Origin: CANHEE01 sp043777755
GTDB taxonomy: Bacteria; Bacteroidota; Bacteroidia; Chitinophagales; Saprospiraceae
NCBI GenBank assembly: GCA_043777755.1
Contig: JAYWHK010000069.1
Coordinates: 1-32,047, forward strand
Reading direction: 5' to 3'
Length of the DNA stretch: 32,047 nucleotides
How positions within the stretch are numbered: position 1 is the first letter of the stretch; every line of letters starts with the position of its first letter. Both the position numbers and the translations under genes were made by a program. Below are positions 16,143 to 26,200 of this stretch, piece by piece. Below the pieces are notes generated by a model. It was given only the letters and a program-made list of their open reading frames with translations, was not told the origin of the DNA and did no database searches.

Positions 16143-16751
16143 TTATTTATTGCTAAATTTTGAAGGGTCATTTGACCAAGAAGTATGGCAACGCCCCATT
16201 TCGCAGTTGGCAATCCGAGTCAATTCGCCTTGTTCATTGTATTCTTTGAGTTCGCCCTGCTCTTTACCTTCAACGTAAGAACCTTCGGCAGCTACTTTTC
16301 CATTTGGAAAATACTCTTTAAATGGGCCATTTTCTTCATTTTTAGCAAAAGAAACCTCTTCTTTGAGCGTCCCCGTTTCAAAGTAGGATTTCCAAACGCC
16401 AACCATTTCGTTATTAACGTATTGCCCTTCTTGTTCGAGTTTCCCATTGTCAAAATAAGATTGAAAAGCACCTTCAAAAATACCATTTTTGTAAGTTTCA
16501 ACAACATCTTTATTGCCATTGGTGTGGAATAAAGTACGTGTACCATCTAAAACATTGTTTTTGTATTTGGCTTCTTCGCATTTTGAACCTGTCAAGTAAA
16601 AAACGTTATAAGCTCCTTCCTTGACACCTGTTTTTTTATTTTTTTGGTATTCAACACGCAAACCACGCTCGTCTTGACCTGTAACTTTTTCAGTGTCACT
16701 ACAAGAACTCATAGATGCTAAAAGAAGGAATAGAAAGAAGATTTTTTGCAT
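16143..16751 (-). CDS. MORN-type repeat (YwqK-like) lipoprotein
   Basis: A 202-residue protein with a lipoprotein signal (MQKIFFLFLLLASMSSC, lipid attachment probably at Cys17). Residues 45-185 are five to six repeats of about 22-23 residues of the toxin-antitoxin YwqK / MORN_2 type (YKNNVLDGTRTLFHTNG, YKNGIFEGAFQSYFDNG, YVNNEMVGVWKSYFETG, FAKNEENGPFKEYFPNG, YVEGKEQGELKEYNEQG). The repeats predict a beta-sheet scaffold. Despite the family name there is no toxin gene next to it. It lies 20 bp after the SPOR gene and 6 bp before porQ, so it is likely co-expressed with both and exposed at the outer membrane. A helper role in T9SS is possible but not shown. Confidence 0.85.
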   Translation of the reverse strand: MQKIFFLFLLLASMSSCSDTEKVTGQDERGLRVEYQKNKKTGVKEGAYNVFYLTGSKCEEAKYKNNVLDGTRTLFHTNGNKDVVETYKNGIFEGAFQSYFDNGKLEQEGQYVNNEMVGVWKSYFETGTLKEEVSFAKNEENGPFKEYFPNGKVAAEGSYVEGKEQGELKEYNEQGELTRIANCEMGRCHTSWSNDPSKFSNK

Positions 16752-16771
16752 AGAATAACTGAGAGTTTATA

Positions 16772-17458
16772 CTAATTTAAGTCTTTAATGATAGGTTTAA
16801 AACCTTTTTCTTTTAGCTGAACAAGTAATTTCACAGCGTCTTCACGCTTGTCCATTCTACCAGCATAAGACATAAACACTTTATTGTCCAAACTTATTAC
16901 ATTGGCATTGGCGTAACCTTTTGCTTTTAACTTATCGGCTTCCTTTAAAGCATTGTCCTTGCTACCAAATTGATTGGTGACAACCAAAAAGCCATGAAGT
17001 TTGCCAACATCAATTTTTTCTTCTTTTTTTGCAATTGGCTTGACAACAGCAGCACCTTTTTCAGTCAATTTATCAGCAATTTTTTTAGGTTTGCTATTTT
17101 CCTCGTAAGCAGCTGGTATGTCTGCAACAACATTTGTTTTAGGTGTTGTTGGTTTTGCAACAGGCGCATCATCTACGGTTGATACTTTTTTATCACCAAA
17201 AGCATCACGGTAAGACTCCGCAGCTTTTACAGGATCTGATTCGGAAGAACTGTTGTCTGCATATAATTCCGTGGTTTTTGATTTACTGGTGTTTGGGTAG
17301 GTGTCCGTGTCAGAAGCCTTGCGTTCTATATCGGTTTCGGCATGAATATTTTCATCACCTTTCATTCGGCTATTTTTAGGATAAAAAAGTACAATCAATG
17401 CAGCGATTGCACACAGCACAATAAGTGCTACGGTTAAGTATTTTGTGTCTTTTCCCAT
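16772..17458 (-). CDS. SPOR-domain membrane-anchored protein
   Basis: A 228-residue protein with a short cytoplasmic N-terminus, one transmembrane segment (residues 6-27, TKYLTVALIVLCAIAALIVLFY), a long Ser/Asp/Lys-rich low-complexity linker (30-150), and a C-terminal SPOR domain (about 154-228, GFLVVTNQFGSKDNALKEA ... GFKPIIKDLN). SPOR domains bind denuded peptidoglycan glycan strands and usually bring proteins to the division site or cell poles. It appears to be a bitopic inner-membrane protein with the SPOR domain in the periplasm. It lies downstream of uppS and 20 bp upstream of the MORN lipoprotein. It could be a cell-wall remodelling or positioning factor. Confidence 0.88.
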   Translation of the reverse strand: MGKDTKYLTVALIVLCAIAALIVLFYPKNSRMKGDENIHAETDIERKASDTDTYPNTSKSKTTELYADNSSSESDPVKAAESYRDAFGDKKVSTVDDAPVAKPTTPKTNVVADIPAAYEENSKPKKIADKLTEKGAAVVKPIAKKEEKIDVGKLHGFLVVTNQFGSKDNALKEADKLKAKGYANANVISLDNKVFMSYAGRMDKREDAVKLLVQLKEKGFKPIIKDLN

Positions 17459-17590
17459 TGTTTTCTCTAAAAGTAAGTATGTTTAAAATTGAAGTGTTTA
17501 AATAACAATGCAATATTCTAAATTTTTCTTGAAAATTCAAAATAATTTTAAAAAAATATTGTTAAAATGCTGCAAGTCAAGTTTTTAATT

Positions 17591-18343
17591 TTATTTTTTC
17601 ACCTCAGTCAGTTGTTCTCCTGTTTTTCCAAAACGTCTTTCTCTATCTTGAAATGCCAAAATAGCTTGATGAAAATCATCTTTTCTAAAATCTGGCCAAA
17701 ACGTTTCCGTAAAATAAAACTCAGCATAAGCCAATTGCCACAATAAAAAATTACTCAATCTATGTTCTCCGCTTGTACGAATCATCAACTCTGGGTCGGG
17801 CATTCCGTGTGTACTCAATTGAGCTTCAAAAAGGTCTTCGCTGATGTGTTCTGGGCTAATTTTTTTATCCGCTACTTGTTGCCCTATATTTTTTACAGCG
17901 TTCAGAATTTCCCATTTAGCACTGTAGTTTAATGCCAAAACAAGGGTCATTCGGGTATTGTTTTTTGTAGATTCAATACCTTTCAGCAATGATTTATGTG
18001 TTTTTTCAGGCAATTTAGACAAATCACCAATGGCTTGCAAACGAATATTATTTTTGTTAAGCGTGGCAACTTCTTTGTTAATTGTTTCTACCAAAAGCGT
18101 CATCAAAGCCATTACTTCTAATGCTGGACGGTTCCAATTTTCGGTAGAAAAAGCATAAAGTGTCATGTAACCAATGCCCAATTCGGCAGCAGCTTCGGTC
18201 ACTTCACGTACTGCCAAAACACCACTGTGGTGTCCAAAAACACGAGGTTTTCCACGTTCCTTTGCCCAGCGACCATTGCCATCCATGATGATCGCAACGT
18301 GCTTTGGGAGTTTTTCTATATTTATTTTTGATTTGTAATCCAT
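17591..18343 (-). CDS. uppS: Isoprenyl (undecaprenyl) diphosphate synthase
   Basis: Cis-prenyltransferase that makes undecaprenyl diphosphate, the lipid carrier for peptidoglycan and O-antigen. Motifs are all present: HVAIIMDGNGRWAKERG with catalytic Asp21, GHHSGVLAVREV, TLYAFSTENWNRP, PDPELMIRTSGE and RLSNFLLWQLAYAEFYF. The open frame extends upstream to a Met at 18382. I chose the ATG at 18341-18343 (250 residues, near the E. coli length of 253) because a TAnnTTTG promoter box (18380-18387) overlaps the upstream Met codon. The extra 13 residues (MQQNYYNSSIVVL) would also be unlike the family. Confidence 0.95.
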   Translation of the reverse strand: MDYKSKINIEKLPKHVAIIMDGNGRWAKERGKPRVFGHHSGVLAVREVTEAAAELGIGYMTLYAFSTENWNRPALEVMALMTLLVETINKEVATLNKNNIRLQAIGDLSKLPEKTHKSLLKGIESTKNNTRMTLVLALNYSAKWEILNAVKNIGQQVADKKISPEHISEDLFEAQLSTHGMPDPELMIRTSGEHRLSNFLLWQLAYAEFYFTETFWPDFRKDDFHQAILAFQDRERRFGKTGEQLTEVKK

Positions 18344-18379
18344 TAAAACGACGATTGACGAATTGTAATAATTTTGCTG

Positions 18380-18387
18380 CAAAAATA
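18380..18387 (-). promoter_or_regulatory. Predicted -7 box for uppS
   Basis: Minus-strand TATTTTTG matches TAnnTTTG and would start transcription about 30 nt before the ATG at 18343. Its position over the alternative upstream Met codon argues that the downstream ATG is the true start. No matching TTTG is seen at the expected -33 distance. Confidence 0.5.
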
Positions 18388-18499
18388 CGTAAAATTATGG
18401 GAATACGTAAATTTTTATAATTATTCTTAGTGTCCGAAATCTCGAAGCTGAACGAGTAATCTATGCGTAAGATTTTTGACCACGAATTTACACGAATTT

Positions 18500-19894
18500 T
18501 TATTTGCATTTGATGTTTATGACCTGTTTGTTTGTTTCAAACTTTATCACTGCTTTTCTGTATTTTGGAAAACCTAAAAAACCTTTTGCATTGTTGGAGA
18601 ATCCAAAAGATTCAGTTGGGATTCCAAGGAAATTATTGAATTTATCGTCACCATTTTTATCGTGATGAAGTCCAAAAACATAGTCGCCAAAAGGCAAATT
18701 ATAGAGTGTCCATTCTGCTTGATTTTCATTGGGAAGAATCACAATGGCATTGTTGAAATCTTTTTTGACATAACGTTCCTCAGAATTAGCGTAAGCAATC
18801 CGCAGCGTTCCAGAATTGTTTCGCAAACCTTCAATCCGAACATGAAGTGTTCCCGTATTTTTTTTGAAATCAATTGTTTTCACCAACGAATTTGGCTCAA
18901 TTTGATAATTATTCAAGGCGTTCAAATCATTTTCTACTTGATAAACATAAATTTCGTTCATACTTTTTTTGAGTAAATCGTAATTTTTTTCTTTTGTTAA
19001 AATGGTGAAAAATGTAGAAACTTCATTTTTTTCGTTAGAAATTAAAGGGAAATAGAACGTTTTAGAAAAATCCAAAAGCGACCAATCTAAGGTTTTTACC
19101 GTATTTTGAGATTTGGTTTTGAAATATAGTTTTTGATGTTGCAAATCATACGCTGTACTCCATTGCGTAGAAGCAACTTGTGATGTTTCCAAAAAAGAAA
19201 AACCTTTTTCGATGTTAAAATCTTGGTTTTGGCTTAGTGTTGTCAATTGATTTTGAACAGCACAAAAACGGTTGAGTGAATGTCGCTGCGCAAATAAGCG
19301 TTCTTCTTTTTTCCAATAAGATATAGATTGTTGATAAGGAGAATTTGCCAAAACCATATTGTCAGCAATGCTTTTTCTGCTCATCTGTAGTTTTCCATTC
19401 ACAAAATCAATGACTGCTGCATCTCCACTTTTATCAACAATAAAATAATGTACGTTGGCAGTAATCGGAACAATCGAAATTTGAGGTAGATTTTCCAATA
19501 CTTCATCGACTGTGGAAAAGTTATCCAGCTGATACTGAATGAATTGCAACTCATTGACACAAGATTTTTCCTCAGAAAAAGTATAGTTTGCTTCGGGTAA
19601 AATCAAGGTTTGCACAAGCAAGCCCATTTCATTGACCCCTTCAATCGGAAATTCTTTTCCATATTGATTGACCGTCAAACTACTGTATTTTGATGTCCAA
19701 ACAGCATCTTTTTGTCCTGTTGGAAAGGATTTTTTAATGACATTTTTAGGATTTGTCAAGATATAAGCTGGCTCTTGATGCCAGTCGTAATTTTTGAAAA
19801 CAAAAACATTGTCATTTTTTGTTTTTATAAAAAAAGCAGTACAAGCAGATGCAAAAGATGTTGTAAAGAGAAGAAGAATCGTAATGGTTTTCAT
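18500..19894 (-). CDS. Choloylglycine-hydrolase-like Ntn hydrolase fused to DUF2141
   Basis: A 464-residue exported protein. The signal peptide MKTITILLLFTTSFASA is followed directly by Cys18 in CTAFF, the N-terminal nucleophile motif of the linear amide C-N hydrolases (penicillin V acylase / choloylglycine hydrolase family). Further matches are FKNYDWH (Asp37), WTSKYSSLTVNQYGKEFP and GVNEMGLLV. Residues up to about 330 form this domain. Residues about 348-464 match DUF2141 (GTLHVRIEGLRNNSGTLRIA ... PFGDYVFGLHHDKNGDDKFNNFLGIP). Signal peptidase I cleavage after ASA would free Cys18; a lipoprotein reading (AxxC) would block catalysis. The substrate is unknown. It has its own promoter and 21-nt inverted repeats on both sides. 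Confidence 0.85.
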   Translation of the reverse strand: MKTITILLLFTTSFASACTAFFIKTKNDNVFVFKNYDWHQEPAYILTNPKNVIKKSFPTGQKDAVWTSKYSSLTVNQYGKEFPIEGVNEMGLLVQTLILPEANYTFSEEKSCVNELQFIQYQLDNFSTVDEVLENLPQISIVPITANVHYFIVDKSGDAAVIDFVNGKLQMSRKSIADNMVLANSPYQQSISYWKKEERLFAQRHSLNRFCAVQNQLTTLSQNQDFNIEKGFSFLETSQVASTQWSTAYDLQHQKLYFKTKSQNTVKTLDWSLLDFSKTFYFPLISNEKNEVSTFFTILTKEKNYDLLKKSMNEIYVYQVENDLNALNNYQIEPNSLVKTIDFKKNTGTLHVRIEGLRNNSGTLRIAYANSEERYVKKDFNNAIVILPNENQAEWTLYNLPFGDYVFGLHHDKNGDDKFNNFLGIPTESFGFSNNAKGFLGFPKYRKAVIKFETNKQVINIKCK

Positions 19895-19920
19895 AATGTG
19901 TATTTTTATTTTTTAAAATA

Positions 19921-19952
19921 CAAAAGTAAGCCTGTTTGTTGGCTAATACAAA
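19921..19952 (-). promoter_or_regulatory. Promoter of the Ntn hydrolase gene
   Basis: Minus-strand TTTG (19949-19952) is followed after exactly 20 nt by TACTTTTG (19921-19928), a full Bacteroidota-type promoter. It lies 27 bp upstream of the ATG at 19894, giving a leader of about 20 nt. Confidence 0.8.
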
Positions 19953-20069
19953 CAATACTGAAGTGATGATTCGGAAAGTAAATTTTAAATTTGGAAATAT
20001 TCGGAATAACTTTTAGACCTGTCCGAATATTTCGGAATTTTAGTGTAATTAAGTCGTCGCAAGTAAAAG

Positions 20070-20204
20070 TTTCGCACACAGATTTACACAGATGATGCTT
20101 CGCATCACACACGGATTTTCACGGATTCCCTACGTAAAAAATCCGTGAAAATCCGTGAGTGAAATCAATTTATTGATTTTATCTGCGAAAATCCGTGTGC
20201 GAAA
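20070..20204. repeat. Nested palindromic repeat block
   Basis: Within the 356-bp gap 19895-20250 there is a large hairpin. Outer 10-base arms TTTCGCACAC (20070-20079) and its complement (20195-20204) enclose an 18-base perfect inverted repeat of TCACGGAT-type units (20110-20127 with 20140-20157), with a further palindrome AATCAATTTATTGATT (20163-20178). The units (ATCCGTGAAAATCCGTG) are of the type dispersed between Bacteroidota genes. No U tract follows, so it is not an obvious terminator for the adhesin gene. Confidence 0.6.
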
Positions 20205-20250
20205 ATGCGTTTCGTTTACAAGCACGAGATTTCGGACACTAAGAAAAATC

Positions 20251-23200
20251 TTATTTTTGTAATGTTACGTCACCTTTTAGTATTTTGCTTGTTCCGTCAA
20301 TAAACTCAACTTCACAATTCCATATAAATACGCCAGGATTGACTTCGCCTCCGTTGAAAGTTCCGTCCCAACCACGATTGGTATCATTCACTTTCAAGTC
20401 TGTATCGGAATAAACAATATCGCCCCATCGGTCAAAAATGCGCATCCATTTGATGCGTAACACCAATTCAGGTTTTCCAAAAACCAGAAACTTGTCATTA
20501 TTGGTATCGCCATTTGGAGAAAAAGCGGTTGGAACATAAACGCCAATCTCTTTATCAATCTCTAAATTGGTGAACGTTTCTGCCACACAACCATTTTCAC
20601 TTACCACTTTAAGTGTAAAATAAATGTTTTTCAAAGGAGCTTTGATGCTCGGATTCAAACAATTTTTACAACTCAACATACTGTCTGGTGACCATACAAT
20701 TGTTTTCAGTGGTGGTGTCGTTGGATAAGCTGTTGCTATAAATTGGACATCTTCTCCAATTTTTATTTTGACAGAAGGATTAATGTTTAATGTCAATTTA
20801 GGTGGATTATTGATGATAATACTGCCTTGGTCTTGACAATTTTTGCTGTCTTTGATTTTGACCAAATATTCGTTGGGATTCAAACCTGTAAATTCGTTGT
20901 AAGGATAGAAGTTTTTGCCGTTGTCAATCGAATACATATATGGAGGTGTTCCTCCTGAAATCGTAGTGATTTTCAAACTGCCTTTTCCGTTGTTACAAAG
21001 TGGATCATTTGCAACACTTGCCAAAATCGCAGGTTTTAAACTCAATATACTTACGGTATCACTCGCAACACAACCATTTTCGGTATTCGTCACCAATAGC
21101 GTATAAACGGCTTGCGCAGTGACTTTCGGATTGATGGTGTTTTCACCACTTTCTATCAAACCACCTGACCATAAATAGGTATATTTTGCACCCAAACTTG
21201 ATTTTTGAGCATCTAAAATAATGAAGCCTTTGTCGCAACTGATTGTACCGTTTGAGCCAGCATCAGCATCTGGATTTACGATGTCTTGCGTTACCGTAAT
21301 TTGCTGTTTTTTCTCGCAATTGTTATTTTTATTAAATACTTTAAAGTTATAAAGCCCTGGTTTTGTGGCACTTGTCATAAGATTAGAACCCAATGCAGCA
21401 CCATTCGCATCTGACCAAGTATAAACAATATTTGAGCCTTCGTCAGAGCCTTTTCCATCTAATTCGACGCTTGTACGGGCGCAAGTCAAGACTAATGTTG
21501 GATTAATAACCGCTTTTGGTGCGCCTAAGAATGTCACTTCCATGTCGTCAGAAGCAGCACAACCATTGAATTTATTTGTTACCAATAATTTATAAAAACC
21601 AGCACTTTGAACTGTAACTTTTGCTTTGTCAGCGTCTTTTACAATCGTACCGTTGCTTGTCGTCCAAAGATAAGCCAATGCTTGTTTTCCAGTTCCAACA
21701 CCTTGAATGTCAATTGTTGGGCTTGTACAGCTAAGTTCAATGTTCGTTCCTGCGCTTGCTGTTGGTTGAATTGTATCTTGATAAACAGTTGTGTTGCTTT
21801 TACTTACACAATAATTTTTTTCATCTACAACAGTAATACTGTATATCCCAGGTCTATCCACCTCAATATTCGCTTTATTTTTATCCGCTAAAATATTTCC
21901 ATTGGCAGAAGCCAACCAAGTATAATTGGCTATTCCTGTGGTCGTTACAGTACTTGAAACATTTAATTTTTGTTTTTTACAAGTTAAAGTATCAGGTTTA
22001 GCAATGACGATTTTCGGCAATGCTTTATTGATTTTAATTGCTACCGAATCTTTGTTTGAACAACCATTGCTTTTATTAAAAATGGATAAAATATAATTTC
22101 CGGCAGCATCAATTTTAGGATTGAGTGTTTTTTCATTTTCAAGAATATTTCCACCTTTTGTTGTCCATGTATAAACAAAATCGGGACCTTTACTTGATTT
22201 GTCACCTTGTAAAATCAAAACACTGTCTTTACAATTAATTTCAAGCGGCAAACCACAATCGGTAGTTGGTGCTACTTTATCTTCCAAAACATTGACTTCT
22301 TTTTCGCCTTCACATTCGTTTTCTGCGCTTTTTGCTTTTAAAGTATAAATACCTTTTTTATCAATTAAAATTTGGAGTGTATCTTTTTTTGATACGATTC
22401 CGCCTGTACTTGTCAGCCATTCAAAAGTATAATTTCCTGTCGTGAAAACTTTAGCATTCAACTCAATTATAGGTTTTGCACAAGTTAAAATGTCTTGCGA
22501 AACATTGATTTTTGGTTTTAAAGTATCAATCTTAATTGTTTTTTCAATTTCTTTGATACAATTGTTAAGCGTATTGTTGATTTGTAAAATGTAAGTTCCT
22601 GCGCTGTTGATGGTTGGTGTCAATGTATTTTGGTCTTTCACAAAATTTCCACCATTTTTAGTTGTCCAATTGAACGTAATTCCGTTGCCTTGTGAGCTAC
22701 CCGAACCATCTAACACGAGCGTTTTTATTTTACAATTCAAATCACTACTTGTAATAATTTGAACTTTTGGAACGCTGGCATCTTGAGTAACGATTGTGCT
22801 GTCAATTGCTTTACAACCATTGATTTTATTTTCTACATTTAAAAAATATTTTCCTTCGGAATCCGCAACGGCAGATAAAGCATTGCTCACACCTGCAACA
22901 TTACCATTAGGCGTTGTCCAAGAATAAATCAAATCATTTGGCAAACCATTTGTGGCAGTTCCTGACAAAGTAATATTTTTAATCGTACACGTTAAATTAC
23001 CTCCATTTCCAGCATCAACAATAGGTGTTTGCACATTTTTTATCACTGTTAATTGTGCCGTTGTAGCACAATGATTGACTGTATCTGTCACAACCAACTG
23101 ATAATTCCCTGGCTCACTGACAGTTGGTGTCAAAAGCGTTTTGTCTTTCGTAATGGCATTTGCAATTGGTTCTTTCCATTCAAAAGTATAAAAGCCAGAA

Positions 23201-26200
23201 TTTGCAGAAGCTGTACCCGTTAATTTTACTACTGCATTGCGACAATTTAATGTATCATTATTCGCTACATTGGCTTGTGGTTTTACAATATCTTGTGTGA
23301 CATTGATTGATTTTGTAGCCGAGCAAGTTGATGTTGAATTGGTAATCGTTAGTGTATAAGTTCCAGGTTTGTTAATTAAAGGAGAAAGTGACGTTGCACC
23401 AGAAACAACGGCATTTGCTGGCGTTGTCCAGTCAAACTTAAAGTTTGCACCTGACGACGAAGCCGACGCATCTAATGGCATGACTGCATTTTTGCAATCC
23501 AGAATTTTAGGTTTTGCAAAAATAATGCTTGGTTTGAGTGTATCTTGTGTAATTTCTACGGTTGATTCTTTCAAACATTGATTTGCTGAGTCAAAAACTT
23601 TGAGTGTATATTTACCAGCAGCATTGATTTTTGGCGTTAAGGTTGTTTGACCAGAAACAAAATTTCCTCCAACAGTTGTCCAATTGTAAGTGATTGTCGC
23701 ATTGGCAGAAGCTGTTCCTGCCAAGGTAATTTCTTTAATTGTACAGTTCAATTCACCTTTTGGCCCAGCATTGGCTTGTGGAATATTCGCATCTTTTTTA
23801 ACTTCAATCTCTATACTGTCTTTACAATTGCTCAAGGTATCGGTTAAAATTAATTTATACTTTCCTTCTTCATTGATGTTTGGTTTTAAGGTATTTCCGC
23901 CACTGACAATGCTATTAGGCGTACTTGTAATCCAAGTAATTTTAGCATTTTGAGTTTTAGTAGAAGCGGAAGCATCAAGAATTTGAGTTGGTTGCACACA
24001 AGTCAAAAGCGTAGGTGCTGCGATAAGAGGTATTGGTTTATTAAAATTTTCTAAAACAGTAATTGTACTGTCTTTTTCACAACCATTTTGAGTATTTTTT
24101 ATTTTAAAATTATAAATACCACCTTTGTCAATATTTACAATTAAGGTTGTTGCACCAGCTGTAATATTTCCATTTGCAGTCGTCCAATTGTATGTAAAAT
24201 CTGTTCCCGTAGAAGAACCTGTTCCGTTCAGTGTCGTGCTAATTGTAGCACAACTTAACAAAGTTGGCTTTGCTACTTTTAAAATAGGTTTCACACGATT
24301 GTCTTCCACTTGAACTTGTGCATTTCCTTTACAACCATTTACAGTATTGATAACTTCTAATTTGTACAAACCAGGCTGATTTACAGTTGGTGTTAAAGTT
24401 GTTTGACCAGAAACAAAAGCACCACCAACGGTTGTCCAATTGAATGTCAAACCCGTACCAGAAGTAGAACCCGTACCATCTAACTGCACAGAAGCTACAT
24501 TGCAACTAATTTCTTTTTTCGTACCAGCATTGGCAGTAGGAACACCTAAATCCAAAGTAACATTGGTTTGTGCAGAAGCAGTGCAACCATTGCTCCAGTT
24601 GGTAACGACCAAGGTATAAACACCAAGCTGAGTAACCGTTGGTGTTAAATTATTTCCTCCATTTGAAAAAGGTACATTTCCACCAGTGTTTGACCACTGA
24701 TAAAGGTATTGATTTCCAATGCTGCTTGCGCTACCGTCTAACTTAACAGAATTAGAAACACAAGTGATTAGTTTATCCGCACCTGCATTTGCATTTGGCA
24801 ATTGTTTGTCTTCATCTACAGTGATTGTTTTTGTTGCTGAACAATTGTTGCTTGTATTGGTCACTACTAAGGTATAAGTTCCTCCTTTACTTACGATTGG
24901 CTCTAATGTATTTTGTCCAGAAACAAAATTTCCACCAATTGTTGTCCAAGTATAATTAATATTGTTACCATAACTTGAACCCAATCCGTTTAATAAAACA
25001 GTTGGATTGGTACAATTGACATTTGCTGTAGGAAATGCTGTTGCAAATGGATATACTTTTTGGTCTTGAACTGTTACAGAAGCTGTTGAAGAACAACCAT
25101 TTGCGCTGTTTTGAACAACCAATGTATATGTACCAACAAGTCCAATAGTTGGATAAGCTGTACCCAATCCACCAACGATTCCATTAAAAGGGCCATTCCA
25201 CATATACACGATTGTTGATCCAGTTGTAGAAGCTCCTGCATTCAAAGTAATATTAGGGTCTGAACAAGTCAAAGGTGCAGCTGCTGCAATGACCGCTTGT
25301 GGAATATTTTTATCTTCAACAATGCTTGTAGAAAAAGATGCTTGACAACCATTTTGAGGATTGATAACATTTAAATTGTATGTCCCTGCGCTGCTTGCGA
25401 CAACATTTGAATTGCTACTACTACCATTGATAACACCTCCATTTGAAGCTGACCAACTGTATAAATAACTGCTGCTTCCTGTACTTTGAATCGTTACAGT
25501 TGGATTGGTACAATTGATAGAACCTGGCGTAATCAAAGCTGCGGCTGGTGGATTTTTGTCTTCATTGACAACAATTGTTTTAGAAGCCGTACAGCCATTC
25601 ACCGTATTGGTGATAGAAATAGTATATGCTCCACCTACGGTAACACTTGGAGTATAGGTGCTATTGTTATTAAAACCATTAGGGCCCGTCCAATTGTAAG
25701 TATAAATCGCCCCTTGCGAAGAAGTTGCTCCATCTAAAGTTGCGTTAAGATTATTGCAATCAATTGTTCCAGAAGCCGTTGCGTTGGCAATAGGATTCAT
25801 ATTATCAGAAGTTGTCGTCGTTGAACTTGTAATGCTACAGCCATTTGTCGCATTTGTTATGGTAACGTTGTACGTTCCTCCTTGATTGACCGTAATATTT
25901 TGCTGATTGGCGTTGCCAACAATATTTCCACCTGCGCTTGCAGACCATTGAAACTGTAGGTTTGAGCCGCTTGTTACATTTACACCAAGGTTTAAAGTTG
26001 GATTAAAACAAGTAACAACACCAGATCCTGTAGCGTTTGCAACAGGAAAGATTTTATCTTCATTGACAGTAACTGTTGATACATTGGTACAGCCTGTGGT
26101 TGTGTTGGTCACTGTCAAAGTATATGTTCCTGCTTGATTGATGGTTGGTGTCAAGGAAGTTGATCCACCCGTAATATTTCCACCACCTGCGGCAGACCAA

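Larger units (their letters stand above)
18422..20245. repeat. 21-nt inverted repeats bracketing the Ntn hydrolase gene
   Basis: Exact 21-nt inverted repeats occur at 18422-18442 (core TAGTGTCCGAAATCTCG) and 20225-20245, 1824 bp from end to end. Between them lies a single gene with its own promoter. Next to the left arm is a 20-nt unit (18481-18500, CACGAATTTACACGAATTTT) of a kind common between Bacteroidota genes. Next to the right arm is a nested palindrome block (20070-20204). There is no transposase and I see no target-site duplication. It could be a passive cassette or two insertions of a short dispersed repeat in opposite orientation. Confidence 0.6.

Noticed and set aside
16143..16751. 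Toxin-antitoxin system suggested by the YwqK-like repeats
   Set aside because: There is no toxin-like partner; the protein is a predicted lipoprotein in a run with SPOR and porQ genes.
18341..18382. Longer uppS starting at the Met at 18382 (263 residues)
   Set aside because: The added 13 residues do not resemble the family and overlap a TAnnTTTG promoter box; the ATG at 18343 gives the usual length.
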